Shown here piece by piece: positions 23,680 through 33,188 of a stretch of 64,000 bases of DNA. The stretch lies in NCBI RefSeq assembly GCF_030317145.1, contig NZ_JASZYE010000001.1, positions 2,140,877 through 2,204,876 of the forward strand, in the 5' to 3' direction. The notes under the pieces are model-generated. The model worked only from the letters and a program-made list of their open reading frames with translations, was not told where the DNA came from and searched no databases. Position numbers and translations under genes: made by a program. The stretch comes from Variovorax flavidus. GTDB taxonomy: Bacteria; Pseudomonadota; Gammaproteobacteria; Burkholderiales; Burkholderiaceae_C. Positions within the stretch are counted from its first letter, which is position 1. Every line of letters begins with the position of its first letter.

Positions 23680-23814
23680 CTGAACCGCAGGGGTTCGAGC
23701 AGCGAGGCGAGTACGAATCGCAGTGAACAGCGGTGGCCTTGATCGCGGCCAAGATCGGCAGCACGCCGCAGACATTGCCTGTCAGCGCTGGCTGTACGCG
23801 GCCGTTCACTTCAC

Positions 23815-24174
23815 CTAAGCGGAAGATGAAGTCCCTTCCAACACGATGTCGCGCTCGCCGCCTGATTGCACCATGATGTACTCGACCAAATCGCTGGTTT
23901 CGTTCTTGACATGATGGAGAACCCCTGCGGGAATCGCGTAGTACTCATTTGCCTCGAGTTTGTATACCTTCTCGCCACGCTTCACCTCTACCGTTAGCAA
24001 CCCGCGCACCACCATGAGCCGATCGCTGACATTCGAGTGGTGATGCCACTGCGTTTCGCCACCGGGGAACACAGTGGTCTTCGAGACCCAGCACCCGTCC
24101 TCCTTAAGCAATGTCTGATATTGGACCTTGCTGCTAGCAAGCGGAATTTCAGCATCATCGATTGCTGCCGTCAT
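23815..24174 (-). CDS. Single-domain cupin protein
   Basis: 119 aa. Cupin motif 1 is WHHHSNVSDRLMVVRGLLTV (His cluster and downstream Glu-like position replaced by Asp/Arg), motif 2 EYYAIPAGVLHHVKNETSD. A small metal-binding beta-barrel, function ranging from dioxygenase to sensor. Stands alone on the minus strand, convergent with the TetR gene; 135 bases of unassigned sequence with a GAACC/GGTTC dyad (23683-23697) separate them. Substrate unknown. Confidence 0.78.
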   Translation of the reverse strand: MTAAIDDAEIPLASSKVQYQTLLKEDGCWVSKTTVFPGGETQWHHHSNVSDRLMVVRGLLTVEVKRGEKVYKLEANEYYAIPAGVLHHVKNETSDLVEYIMVQSGGERDIVLEGTSSSA

Positions 24175-24370
24175 GAGACTTTCCTAATCATGGGAAAAAT
24201 TATGCAACGGGCTAAATAGCAGCATTCCGGGGTTGGTATCAATGAAGACCGTAGCCGCCCCCTTCGTTCGGCGCCCAATTGACCCCGAATCAGGGGCTCA
24301 CTCAACGCACTTCCGGCAGCGAAGCCTTGGGTGTGACTGGTCCGTTCTATCGTTCCCGTGCCGCACACCA

Positions 24371-25366
24371 TCAACTCGACTCAACGCCGCGCTGCTTCCT
24401 TTTGGGCTCTGAATCTTGCAGGCAGATCTCGCGCAAAGATCCGGCAAACAGCTGTTCGGCTGCGCGTTGGAGCCCTTGTGCCCGTGTGAACATGGCAATG
24501 GGTGGCAGCGTCCAGTCGAAGGAGTACGGCACGATCACGACGCCCGTCGTGCGCACCAGTTCCTCCGCGATGTCTGCAGGCACGATGGACACCGCGCGCT
24601 CATTTGCTCCGACCATCTCACCAATCAGTTTGGACGAATAGCTCTCCACAATGGGCGACGGAGGCCTGAGACCGTGCGAAAGAAAGATATCTGCAACCTG
24701 GTCTCGCATTGGCGTGTGGGGCGCGCCAAGTACCCAGTCCAGATCTGCCAGCATGTGCCAATCCAGGCGAATTCGACCCAACCGAGCAGCCAGCCGTCGA
24801 CTCGCAATCAGTCGTGGTTGCTGACGATAGAGAACCTCAAAGGTCATCTGCTCCAGGTCCACCGCAGCGGAGGCCCGGCCTATGACGATGTCGAGGGTAT
24901 GGTCACGCAACTGCCGAAGCAACTGGTCACTCGTGCCTTCATGAATCGTAACGGTTAGTCGTTGGGATCCATCGGGAGACGTGCGCTGGATTGCAGCCGA
25001 AAGCAATTGACCGGAGATGAAGGCAACCACACCAATATGAAGGTGAGCCGCTCGCCCTGACGCGACTGTTTCCATGTCGCGCACAAGATGATCGAGGTCA
25101 TGGACCATGGCTCGTGCCCTAGCAAGGACGACCCTTCCCAAAGCAGTCGGCACCATGCCGCGCGCCGAGCGATCAAACAAGGAGCCCCCGAACATGCCTT
25201 CCAGATCAGCCAGGGCATTCGTGACCGCGGGCTGGCTGCTCGCCGTGTGCTCAGCCGCACGCGTCAGCGAACCATGCTTCTCGATCTCAAGCAACAGGAT
25301 CAAGTGCCGCATCTTGAGGCGCGCGCTGAGCCTCCTAACCGTGTCGCCCGGCTCGAATGGGCTCAT
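24371..25366 (-). CDS. LysR-family regulator (GbpR/CbbR-like branch)
   Basis: 331 aa. The N-terminus (SARLKMRHLILLLEIEKHGS, AAEHTASSQPAVTNALADLE) is typical of the LysR branch that includes galactose-binding-protein regulator GbpR and PcaQ-like proteins. The effector domain begins near HIGVVAFISGQLLSAAI. Divergent from the maeB gene with 140 bases between, so a malate- or carbon-linked control of maeB is plausible but only inferred. The 196 bases downstream of it (24175-24370) show nothing recognisable. Confidence 0.87.
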   Translation of the reverse strand: MSPFEPGDTVRRLSARLKMRHLILLLEIEKHGSLTRAAEHTASSQPAVTNALADLEGMFGGSLFDRSARGMVPTALGRVVLARARAMVHDLDHLVRDMETVASGRAAHLHIGVVAFISGQLLSAAIQRTSPDGSQRLTVTIHEGTSDQLLRQLRDHTLDIVIGRASAAVDLEQMTFEVLYRQQPRLIASRRLAARLGRIRLDWHMLADLDWVLGAPHTPMRDQVADIFLSHGLRPPSPIVESYSSKLIGEMVGANERAVSIVPADIAEELVRTTGVVIVPYSFDWTLPPIAMFTRAQGLQRAAEQLFAGSLREICLQDSEPKRKQRGVESS

Positions 25367-25506
25367 AGAACTTCGATGCCATCATGAAAATATGATGTGA
25401 CGATACTAAATCAAAATGATCTTCTGATGCCTTCTCCATAGACTTGTGGCGAGCCGGGACACAACGAACGACTCGGCGTTTCGGCGACACAAGCTAAGGA
25501 CTGGAC

Positions 25507-27789
25507 ATGGACGATCGGCAAGCGGCATTGGACTATCACGAGTTCCCGACCCCTGGAAAGATCTCGGTGAACGCGAGCAAACCACTGGTCACGCAGCGCG
25601 ACCTTGGCTTGGCATACACACCCGGCGTGGCCGCGGCGTGCGAGGAAATCGCTGTAGATCCGCTCAATGCATACCGCTATACGAGCCGCGGCAACCTGGT
25701 AGGTGTCATCACCAACGGTACGGCCGTTCTCGGGCTCGGAAACATTGGTGCGCTTGCATCCAAGCCCGTGATGGAAGGCAAGGGAGTCCTATTCAAGAAG
25801 TTCGCCGGTATCGACGTGTTCGACATCGAGATCAACGAGACTGACCCCGACAAGCTAGTGGAGATCATTGCCGGGCTGGAGCCTACCTTCGGTGGCATCA
25901 ACCTTGAGGATATCAAGGCCCCCGAGTGCTTCATCGTCGAACGCAAGTTGCGTGAGCGCATGAAGATACCGGTTTTCCACGATGATCAACATGGCACGGC
26001 GATTACAGTTTGTGCTGCTTTCATTAACGGCCTGAAGGTGGTCGGCAAGGACATTCGCGAAGTCAAGGTGGTGACGTCAGGCGCTGGCGCCGCGGCACTG
26101 ACCTGTCTGGACTTGATGGTGCACTTGGGCCTGCCACTGGAGAACATCTGGGCGACCGACATCGAAGGCGTGGTCTACCAAGGCCGAGAAACATTGATGG
26201 ATCCAGACAAGGCACGATTTGCGCAGAAGACCAAAGCGCGCAAGTTGGTCGACGTCATCAAAGGGGCCGACGTTTTTCTTGGGCTGTCCGTCGGTGGAGT
26301 GCTCGAGCCGGAAATGCTGACGAGCATGGCGGAACGCCCATTGATTCTCGCGCTGGCCAATCCAACTCCGGAGATATCACCCGAGCTCGCCTACTCCTTG
26401 CGAAGTGATGTCGTCATCGCGACGGGCCGTTCTGACTACCCGAACCAGGTCAACAACGTGCTCTGTTTTCCCTATATCTTTCGCGGTGCGTTGGACGTGG
26501 GTGCGACGACCATTACGCGCGAAATGGAGATCGCAGCTGTCTACGCGATCGCGGGACTTGCCGAAGAAGAGCAGAACGAAGTTGTGGCGGCGGCGTACGG
26601 CGGCTACGGTCTGCCGTTTGGTCCCCAGTATCTGATTCCGAAGCCTTTTGACCCCCGTCTGATCGTGCGTATCGCACCCGCCGTCGCAAAGGCTGCGATG
26701 GAAAGCGGCGTGGCGACCCGCCCGTTGCCTGACCTGGACGCCTACTCGGAGCAACTTCAACAATTCGTCTATCACTCAGGTGCGTTCATGAAGCCGCTTT
26801 TCGCGGCGGCCAAGAAGCAAGTCCGCGAAGGGGGCAAGACCCGCATCGTCTTCACGGAAGGCGAGGACGAGCGCGTCCTGCGCGCTGTGCAAGTTATCGT
26901 CGACGAGAAGCTTGCCCGCCCGATCCTGGTGGGGCGCCCCGAGGTGTTGCTTTCGCGGATTCAGAAGTTTGGCCTTCGGCTACGCCTGGGGCAAGACGTC
27001 GAGGTGACCAGTCCTGACTACGACGAACGTTTCCATCAGTACTGGACGACATACTGGGAGCTGATGTGCCGGCACGGGATCACCAAGGAAATGGCGCGTG
27101 TGGAGATGCGACGTCGCTTGACGTTGATCGGAGCCATGATGGTTCGTCTCGGCGACGCTGATGGCATGGTGTGCGGCACAGTCGGCGCCTACCACGATCA
27201 CCTTCGGTTCGTCGATCAGGTCATTGGCAAAAAGCCCGAAGCGCAGACCTATGCGGCGATGAACATCCTCCTGCTAAACGAGCGCACCGTGGCTTTGGTC
27301 GATACCCATGTCAATGACGATCCAACAGCCGAGCAGATCGCGGAATTCACAGTCGCGGGCGCCGAGCAGATGGCCTGGTTGAATCTGTCCCCCAAGGTGG
27401 CGCTTCTCTCGCGTTCGAACTTTGGTTCGGGCAGTTCTGCATCGGGGGCCAAGATGAGACGAGCCTTGGAACTGGTAATCGACAAGGCACCCGATCTCGA
27501 GGTCGACGGTGAGATGCATGGCGATTGCGCGCTGAATGAAGCACTGCGCCTGAGCATTCTGCCGACATCTCGACTCAAGGGCCCCGCCAATCTGCTGGTC
27601 TGCCCCAACGTCGACGCGGGCAACATCGCCTATAACCTACTGAAGACAGCAGCGGGTAGCAATGTGGCAGTGGGTCCCTTCCTCCTCGGAGTCAACGCGC
27701 CAGTGAATATCCTAACGTCGAGCGCCACCGTCCGACGAATCATCAACATGGCCGCGCTGACGGTGATTGACGCAAATCGAGTGCCATGA
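25507..27789 (+). CDS. maeB: NADP-dependent malic enzyme, MaeB type
   Basis: 760 aa, the full two-domain MaeB length. Residues ~1-430 form the malic enzyme: [20 protein letters not shown], the metal/NAD region [20 protein letters not shown] and the nucleotide fold [20 protein letters not shown]. Residues ~430-760 form a phosphotransacetylase-like regulatory domain ([37 protein letters not shown]). It decarboxylates malate to pyruvate with NADPH production; the C-terminal domain confers acetyl-CoA regulation in the family. ATG 25507 has AAGGA seven bases upstream. Divergent from a LysR regulator; replicon copy number of maeB is unknown here. Confidence 0.95.
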   Translation: MDDRQAALDYHEFPTPGKISVNASKPLVTQRDLGLAYTPGVAAACEEIAVDPLNAYRYTSRGNLVGVITNGTAVLGLGNIGALASKPVMEGKGVLFKKFAGIDVFDIEINETDPDKLVEIIAGLEPTFGGINLEDIKAPECFIVERKLRERMKIPVFHDDQHGTAITVCAAFINGLKVVGKDIREVKVVTSGAGAAALTCLDLMVHLGLPLENIWATDIEGVVYQGRETLMDPDKARFAQKTKARKLVDVIKGADVFLGLSVGGVLEPEMLTSMAERPLILALANPTPEISPELAYSLRSDVVIATGRSDYPNQVNNVLCFPYIFRGALDVGATTITREMEIAAVYAIAGLAEEEQNEVVAAAYGGYGLPFGPQYLIPKPFDPRLIVRIAPAVAKAAMESGVATRPLPDLDAYSEQLQQFVYHSGAFMKPLFAAAKKQVREGGKTRIVFTEGEDERVLRAVQVIVDEKLARPILVGRPEVLLSRIQKFGLRLRLGQDVEVTSPDYDERFHQYWTTYWELMCRHGITKEMARVEMRRRLTLIGAMMVRLGDADGMVCGTVGAYHDHLRFVDQVIGKKPEAQTYAAMNILLLNERTVALVDTHVNDDPTAEQIAEFTVAGAEQMAWLNLSPKVALLSRSNFGSGSSASGAKMRRALELVIDKAPDLEVDGEMHGDCALNEALRLSILPTSRLKGPANLLVCPNVDAGNIAYNLLKTAAGSNVAVGPFLLGVNAPVNILTSSATVRRIINMAALTVIDANRVP

Positions 27790-28022
27790 CGCTAGACAGC
27801 GCCATGTGGGCAGGGGCGCAGTCCACTCCGCCCAAGTGAGCGCCGGTACCCTGACAGATCCCGGAATTCAAGCGATGATGCGCAAGGTTCTGGACAACCA
27901 CCGGAACCTTTTGGATCGGATTGGTGTCGCAAGTCTCCGCTAAGGGTTCGGAAGTAGCCGCCCTATCCCTGCGCACCTGGCCGCCTCTCAAGGCACCGAA
28001 AGCACTCCCCCTTCACCGAACG

Positions 28023-28931
28023 ATGTCACTGCAGGAACGATCCTCAGCCGAAGCACTCGACGAACGCGTGCCCGGCGAACTACTCGCCAGCAGCAAGGGG
28101 CGACCCTGGAAGGACCTGTTGGTGCAGGTCTTTCTTCGCCGGCCCGTCCAGGAGAGCCTGATCATTCCCGCGGTTCCCGAGCCGCTGATCGTCTGGGTGC
28201 TGTCGGGAAGCGCGGTTGTAGAGGAACGCGAGCTCGGCGGGCAGTGGATAGCAAACCATGTTCGCGCCGGCGACTTCTTCCTGACTACCTCGCCGAAGCC
28301 TTGCGAGTTGCGATGGGCAACCGAGGGCGAGGAGCCATTCCAGGTGATGCATCTCTACCTTGGGTTGGACGTCATGAAACGTGCTGTGCGCGACGTTCAC
28401 GGTGCAGACCCGTTTGAATTCGTCCTGAGGGAGGTTTCCGGGGCGAACGACTCGGCACTCTCGATGTTCCTCAGCCAGATTCGCGCCGAGCTCATGGGAC
28501 AGCGGCAGCCAAGCACCCTGATGGTTCAGGGTCTGGCGCAGGGCTTGGCCGTGCATTTGGTTCGTGCCTATGCCGACGCCGGGAAGCGCCCGGTCGCCCC
28601 GCGCGGCGGGCTACCCGCATTCAAGCTGCATCGCATCATCGCCATGCTCGAAGAGCGCCTTGACAGGGAATTCCGCCTGCAGCCCCTGGCGAGCGCTGCA
28701 GGCCTGAGTGAGTTCCACTTCTGCAGAGCGTTCAAGAAGACCACCGGCTTCTCCCCCTCCCGATACTTCATTCGCCTGCGCGTCGACAGGGCTCGCCGCC
28801 TGCTTCGCGAGACCAGCAAGCCGGTGATCGAGGTGGGGCTCGACGTGGGTTACGCAAGTCCGAGCCACTTCGCACAGGTGTTCAAGCGCGAAGTTGGCGT
28901 CACACCGAGCGAATACCGCGGCCGGGTCTGA
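28023..28931 (+). CDS. AraC-family regulator
   Basis: 302 aa from ATG 28023; the frame is open upstream to 27921 without similarity. The C-terminal ~100 residues are the AraC DNA-binding domain (LASAAGLSEFHFCRAFKKTT; VIEVGLDVGYASPSHFAQVF). The N-terminal part is a cupin-like sensor (PLIVWVLSGSAVVEERELGG). The next gene, 169 bases downstream on the same strand, is an SDR; such AraC/SDR pairs are common and the regulator may activate it. The 233 bases before it (27790-28022) hold only a 22-codon frame that may be the tail of a lost gene. Confidence 0.87.
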   Translation: MSLQERSSAEALDERVPGELLASSKGRPWKDLLVQVFLRRPVQESLIIPAVPEPLIVWVLSGSAVVEERELGGQWIANHVRAGDFFLTTSPKPCELRWATEGEEPFQVMHLYLGLDVMKRAVRDVHGADPFEFVLREVSGANDSALSMFLSQIRAELMGQRQPSTLMVQGLAQGLAVHLVRAYADAGKRPVAPRGGLPAFKLHRIIAMLEERLDREFRLQPLASAAGLSEFHFCRAFKKTTGFSPSRYFIRLRVDRARRLLRETSKPVIEVGLDVGYASPSHFAQVFKREVGVTPSEYRGRV

Positions 28932-29100
28932 CCCTCGCCGTCCGACAGCAAAACTCCGACAGGGTCCGCAAGGCAGCGAGCGCTCCAGAAGCGCATCGCC
29001 GCGACCATTCATCCCGTGCTCAGCGAAGTTCAACGCTTCTCAAGAGGTTGATCGTTGAGGCGCACGAATCACAACTTGGATGAATGGAAAAAGGAACGTC

Positions 29101-29847
29101 ATGGAACTCATTGGAAAAGTCGCACTGGTGTCTGGCGCCTCGAGCGGCATCGGCGCCGCAACCGCTCGCAAGCTGGCGGCCAACGGCGTAAAGGTAGGGG
29201 TTGCCGCCCGACGTCTGGACCGCCTGGAGCAACTCGTTGCCGAGATCCGCGCCGCGGGAGGTGAGGCCGTGGCGATCGCCATGGACGTCACCGACCCTGC
29301 GGCAGTCGCTGCCGGGGTCAAGAAGCTGGCCGACACCTACGGCGCGATCGACATCGCGTTCAACAACGCCGGACTGATGCCGATCTCGGACGTCGAGAGC
29401 CTGAAGACGGACGAATGGCACCGCATGATGGACGTCAACGTCAAGGGCCTGCTGAACACGACGGCCGAAGTTCTGCCCTACATGAAGAAGCAAGGTGGCG
29501 GGCACATCGTCAACACCTCGTCGATCGCCGGGCGGAAGGTGTTCCCGGGCCTCGCGGTCTACTGCTCCAGCAAGCACGCGGTGACCGCGTTCTCGGAAGG
29601 TCTTCGACTGGAGGTTGCGCCCAAGCACAACATCCGGGTCACCTGCATTCAGCCAGGCGCGGTCGAGTCCGAGTTGTTCGAGCACATCTCCGACGAGAAG
29701 TACCGCGAGCAGATGGAGCAGTTGAAGGATCAGATGACCTTCCTCAAGGCCGAGGACATCGCGGACACGATCCTGTTCGCACTGAAGGCGCCGAAGCACG
29801 TGAATGTGGCAGAGGTCTTCGTGCTGCCCACCACACAACCCTGGTAA
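29101..29847 (+). CDS. Classical SDR oxidoreductase
   Basis: 248 aa from ATG 29101, with AAGGA upstream. Standard motifs: TGxxxGIG as SGASSGIGAATARKLAA, NNAGLMPISD, the catalytic Ser in VNTSSIAGRK and YCSSKHAV (Tyr-x-x-x-Lys). The C-terminal part matches the YdfG/serine-3-dehydrogenase-like branch (RVTCIQPGAVESELFEHISD). NADP-dependent carbonyl reduction expected. It follows the AraC gene and precedes a TetR gene on the same strand. Confidence 0.88.
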   Translation: MELIGKVALVSGASSGIGAATARKLAANGVKVGVAARRLDRLEQLVAEIRAAGGEAVAIAMDVTDPAAVAAGVKKLADTYGAIDIAFNNAGLMPISDVESLKTDEWHRMMDVNVKGLLNTTAEVLPYMKKQGGGHIVNTSSIAGRKVFPGLAVYCSSKHAVTAFSEGLRLEVAPKHNIRVTCIQPGAVESELFEHISDEKYREQMEQLKDQMTFLKAEDIADTILFALKAPKHVNVAEVFVLPTTQPW

Positions 29848-29945
29848 GCCCCGCGGCCCGGTGGCCGCTGCCGGATTCTCCGCGAAAGCAGGATGGCCGA
29901 CAGCGTTCCACCACCGCAGTGCCGGCGGCGCCTCCCCACTTTCTG

Positions 29946-29956
29946 GACTGTTTGGT
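29946..29956. promoter_or_regulatory. Operator candidate GACTGTTTGGT before TetR gene
   Basis: Lies 8 bases upstream of the TetR start at 29964. Its reverse complement recurs with one change upstream of the DMT transporter (30629-30639, ACCAAACGGTC). The ACC-N4-GGT form matches the kind of short dyad bound by YxaF/AcuR-like TetR proteins. Confidence 0.5.
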
Positions 29957-29963
29957 TTATATT

Positions 29964-30584
29964 ATGGACATGAAGCAAATCGTCGCAGCACAGGCACCGC
30001 GCGGGCGTCCGCGCCAGTTCGAATACGGCGAGGTCGTGGAGCGGGCTATGGATGTCTTCTGGTCAAACGGCTACAACGGCACTTCCCTGCCAGCCTTGCT
30101 TGACGCGACAAAGCTCTCGCGCGGCAGTCTCTATGGCGCATTCGGCGACAAACATGACCTTTTCCTGCTAGCGCTCGATCGCTACATCGCCGACTCACTG
30201 GCTCGTGTCGACGTCGAGCTCGGCGGGCAAGAGGGCGCGATGGCTGGCCTGCGAGTCTTTCTATCCGGCTACGTTGACCGCACCAGCGGTGTTGCTGGCA
30301 AGCGCGGATGCCTGGTCGTCGCGACGACGATGGAGCTTGTTGCGCAGGACGTCCAGGTGGCCCAACGTATCCGTCGCTTCTTCAAGGCAATGGAGCAGAA
30401 GATTGGCGCGGCATTCGAGCGAGCCCAAAGTCTGGACGAGCTGGCCGAGGGTGTCGACCCTGCCACCGCCGCGCGCATTGTGCTCTGCATGGTCGAAGGT
30501 TTGCGCGTGGTGGGCAAGACCGGCGTCGAGCGCGCCATGCAGCAATCGACGGTTGACGCTTTGCTCGACCGCTTGACCAAGTAG
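29964..30584 (+). CDS. TetR-family regulator (YxaF/AcuR-like)
   Basis: 206 aa from ATG 29964 (ATG 29970 is the alternative). N-terminal RGRPRQFEYGEVVERAMDVF is the arginine-rich lead typical of this TetR branch, followed by HTH GTSLPALLDATKLSRGSLYG and AFGDKHDLFLLALDRY. The C-terminal domain contains GKRGCLVVATTMELVAQD with a single Cys in the GCLV motif characteristic of these electrophile-responsive repressors. The downstream EamA exporter gene shares an operator-like motif, so it is the likely target together with the regulator itself. Confidence 0.9.
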   Translation: MDMKQIVAAQAPRGRPRQFEYGEVVERAMDVFWSNGYNGTSLPALLDATKLSRGSLYGAFGDKHDLFLLALDRYIADSLARVDVELGGQEGAMAGLRVFLSGYVDRTSGVAGKRGCLVVATTMELVAQDVQVAQRIRRFFKAMEQKIGAAFERAQSLDELAEGVDPATAARIVLCMVEGLRVVGKTGVERAMQQSTVDALLDRLTK

Positions 30585-30628
30585 AGGTCCGTGTGGAAAT
30601 CCAGAAGGTTCCGCATATCTATTTTTGT

Positions 30629-30639
30629 ACCAAACGGTC
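30629..30639. promoter_or_regulatory. Operator candidate ACCAAACGGTC before DMT transporter
   Basis: Sixteen bases upstream of the transporter ATG at 30655; reverse complement GACCGTTTGGT differs from the site before the TetR gene at one base. Found in the same relative position to both starts. Confidence 0.5.
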
Positions 30640-30654
30640 TTAAAAGACGCTGTC

Positions 30655-31530
30655 ATGTCGCTGATCCAGATTTCCTGCGCCCTGCTGGTTCCCCTGCTGT
30701 GGGGATTCCAGTTCGTCGTCATTAAGACGGGCCTGGTGGCGTTTCCACCCTTGTTCTTTGTTGGCGTGCGCTTTGCCGTTATCGCCGCGCTGCTCCTGCC
30801 CTTCGTTGGTCGACCCACCCGGCGCGAGCTCGGTCCGATGGTCCTCATCTCGATCTTCCTGGGAGGACTGAACTTTGCGCTGACGTTTGTCGGACTGGCG
30901 TACGGTCGTGCAGGCGTGCTGGCGGTGGCTCAGCAGTTGTCCACACCGTTCACCGTGCTGTTGGCGTGGCCGTTTCTCGGGGAGCGGCCGTCCCTGCGCA
31001 TGATGCTCGGTCTGGTCGTTGCGTTGGGCGGCGTTGCGCTGTCCTCGGCCGGGTCGGATGCCTCGGTGGCGCTGCTCCCGGTCTGGCTCATCATCGGCGG
31101 CGGTCTGGCGCTGGCGGTCGGCAATGTGCTGACCAAGCACCACGGCCCCTTTGAACCGTTGAAGCTCATGGCGTGGATGGCGCTTCTCACGGTGCCGCAG
31201 GTCATGGCGGCCTCTGCCCTCATCGAGCACGGTCAGCTGGCTGCGCTACGCAACGCCTCAGCCACTGCGTGGTGGGCCTTGGCCTACACCGTTTTTCTGG
31301 GCGGGATCGCGGGCTTCGGTCTGTGGTTCTGGTTGATCAGGGCGTGCTCTATGACGCAGGTGGCGCCCTATGCCCTGCTCCAACCGGTCTTCGCAGTCGC
31401 TGCGGGCGTGCTCTTCCTGCACGAGCCGTTGAGCGTGGCCCTGGTTGCGGGGATGTTGATGTGCATCACCGGCGTGGCGATCACACAGCGCCGACGCTTC
31501 GCTGGAACTGGCGAAGGGCCTGCGCGTTGA
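30655..31530 (+). CDS. EamA/DMT-family exporter
   Basis: 291 aa with ten predicted membrane helices in two EamA repeats (ALLVPLLWGFQFVVIKTGLV first; the second begins near LLPVWLIIGGGLALAVGNVL). In the RhaT/YdeD-like metabolite exporter group. ATG 30655 is preferred to 30625 because it starts at the membrane segment. Same strand and 70 bases after the TetR gene; a shared motif suggests it is derepressed with it. Substrate unknown; amino acid derivatives or drugs are usual for the family. Confidence 0.87.
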   Translation: MSLIQISCALLVPLLWGFQFVVIKTGLVAFPPLFFVGVRFAVIAALLLPFVGRPTRRELGPMVLISIFLGGLNFALTFVGLAYGRAGVLAVAQQLSTPFTVLLAWPFLGERPSLRMMLGLVVALGGVALSSAGSDASVALLPVWLIIGGGLALAVGNVLTKHHGPFEPLKLMAWMALLTVPQVMAASALIEHGQLAALRNASATAWWALAYTVFLGGIAGFGLWFWLIRACSMTQVAPYALLQPVFAVAAGVLFLHEPLSVALVAGMLMCITGVAITQRRRFAGTGEGPAR

Positions 31531-31644
31531 GGCACTGCATCCACAGTCCGATTCAACTCTCGAATAGCAAATCGCAATGCTTACCTACAAACCCATCAAC
31601 GCGGCTCGTGCCGCAATTCTCCAGAAGTAAAGGACCAAACACAG

Positions 31645-32352
31645 ATGGCCAAGTTCGTTTTAGTGCACGGGGCGTTCCAGGGCGGCTGGGTTTACGCCCG
31701 GGTCGCTCGCCTGCTTCGTGAAGCAGGACATGAGGTCTACACCCCAACGCTGACTGGGCTCGGGGAGCGTTCGCACCTGGCTCATCAGGCGATCAATCTG
31801 GATACACACATCCAAGACATCGTCAGTGTCTTTCGGCATGAGGAAATCAGCGATGCCATCCTATGCGGCCACTCCTATGGAGGGATGGTTATTACCGGTG
31901 TCGCTGGCGAGATCGGAGAGCGCATTCGAACGCTCTTCTACATCGACGCGTATGCACCTGCTGACGGGCAGTCGCTGCTCGACATCACCGGAGCAGAGAC
32001 TGCCTTGGCTTTTCTTGAGCAAGCCAGGCAGAGCGGCGGCATGATCCCACCTATTCCGGCCGAGATCTTCAACGTGAACAAGGAAGACGCGCCCCGGGTT
32101 GACGCGATGTCCGTGGCACAGCCGCTGGCAACCTTTGTCCAAGGCGTGCGCACGGGTGTGGAATCGAACTCAGTGGCCAACCGCACGTATGTCTTCGCGA
32201 CCGCGAATGGGGGCGATTGGTTCGTCTCGACTCATTCGCGGTTGAAGGGACATCCAAAGTGGAAGATGCATACGATCGAGTGCGGACATAGCATCATGCT
32301 CGACCGTCCTCATGAACTGACCTCACTACTCTTGCAAGAAGCGACTTGGTGA
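31645..32352 (+). CDS. Alpha/beta-hydrolase (EstC/methylesterase-like)
   Basis: 235 aa, short alpha/beta hydrolase. Oxyanion region VLVHGAFQGGWVYARVARLL; nucleophile elbow LCGHSYGGMVITG (Ser near residue 79); acid near FYIDAYAPADG; His in IECGHSIMLDRP. Resembles plant-type methylesterases and bacterial EstC esterases. It stands alone after the exporter with a 114-base gap; it may belong to the same TetR regulon. Substrate unknown. Confidence 0.87.
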   Translation: MAKFVLVHGAFQGGWVYARVARLLREAGHEVYTPTLTGLGERSHLAHQAINLDTHIQDIVSVFRHEEISDAILCGHSYGGMVITGVAGEIGERIRTLFYIDAYAPADGQSLLDITGAETALAFLEQARQSGGMIPPIPAEIFNVNKEDAPRVDAMSVAQPLATFVQGVRTGVESNSVANRTYVFATANGGDWFVSTHSRLKGHPKWKMHTIECGHSIMLDRPHELTSLLLQEATW

Positions 32353-32843
32353 GAACAGGACTTCCACGATGGCGCAGCCTTCCACGCGTCGGAACTGCCA
32401 AGGTGACCTGACTCACGCGCAGGAATCGGATCCTCCACGGCGGTTCTGACAATGTTGTCGTCGTTTTCAGGATCGGATTACTTTATTGCCACCGCCATGA
32501 ATCGTTACGTTCTCTTTTTGGGGTGTCTGCACGAAGAAATCGGCGGGTATACGAATTGCTCTACTGATGCTGATGGAATGGTGTGTGCACGTTCGTCGGC
32601 ACCTGCGCTTCCGATCACCACCGCTTGAGAGGAGCGCCCGGGCTGCTGCGCTTCTGACCTGCCACTCCAGGCGTCGCTGCAGGGACGCTCCTGCGATCGG
32701 CCTATAGCAGGGTCTTTCGGGCGGAGGCCAATCCGGCCGGATGGTGGTCCAGCCTTCAGAACTTCACGATTCCCTTTCCAGTTCATCAACATGGCGTGGC
32801 CCGCATCTCCGGCACTACGCGCAAGAAAAACACATTGCAGGTA
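32353..32843. other. Intergenic region without recognised gene
   Basis: 491 bases. An AT-richer stretch around 32440-32530 may contain the promoter of the following operon. A 43-codon frame (32497-32628) has no ribosome-binding site and no family resemblance. No repeat or RNA gene seen. Confidence 0.5.
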
Positions 32844-33188
32844 ATGAAGACCACAGAAATGCTCGACATTGAGAAGGCGTTGCAACTCGTTGAACACGTC
32901 TTGATCAGAAGTGGCGATGAAGGTGAGCATCTACTGTCGATTTCCCCGAACAGCGGAGACGGCAAAAGAGGCCTCGCGCAGCGGCGCCAGGCAACGCGCA
33001 AGTCCCTGTCCTCCGCGAAGAATCTCCTGGCCGTCGCGGTTCGCCTGATGGATGACGACGCCCCCCGTCAGTCCGACAAGGAGGCGACGTTGCAGATGAA
33101 GCAGGCGATCGAGAAGCTGAAGGTCGCTGCAAGAGGGGCGTACGAAGCCGGTCATCTGCTCGTTGGCGTCAAGAGGGAATCGGCATGA
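32844..33188 (+). CDS. Small helical protein of unknown function
   Basis: 114 aa from ATG 32844; the frame is open to 32796. Rich in Lys, Ala, Leu and Glu with no signal peptide, predicted almost entirely helical (LDIEKALQLVEHVLIRSGDE; KSLSSAKNLLAVAVRLMDDD; LQMKQAIEKLKVAARGAYEA), perhaps a four-helix bundle. I recognise no family. Its stop overlaps the next ATG by four bases (ATGA), so it is co-translated with the GH128-like lipoprotein. Confidence 0.55.
   Translation: MKTTEMLDIEKALQLVEHVLIRSGDEGEHLLSISPNSGDGKRGLAQRRQATRKSLSSAKNLLAVAVRLMDDDAPRQSDKEATLQMKQAIEKLKVAARGAYEAGHLLVGVKRESA

Noticed and set aside
27875..27943. 22-codon frame before the AraC gene (starts MMRKVLDNHRNLLD)
   Set aside because: It might be the tail of a lost gene (the frame is also open upstream), but it is too short to assign to any family.
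32497..32628. 43-codon frame with two Cys
   Set aside because: No ribosome-binding site and no family resemblance.
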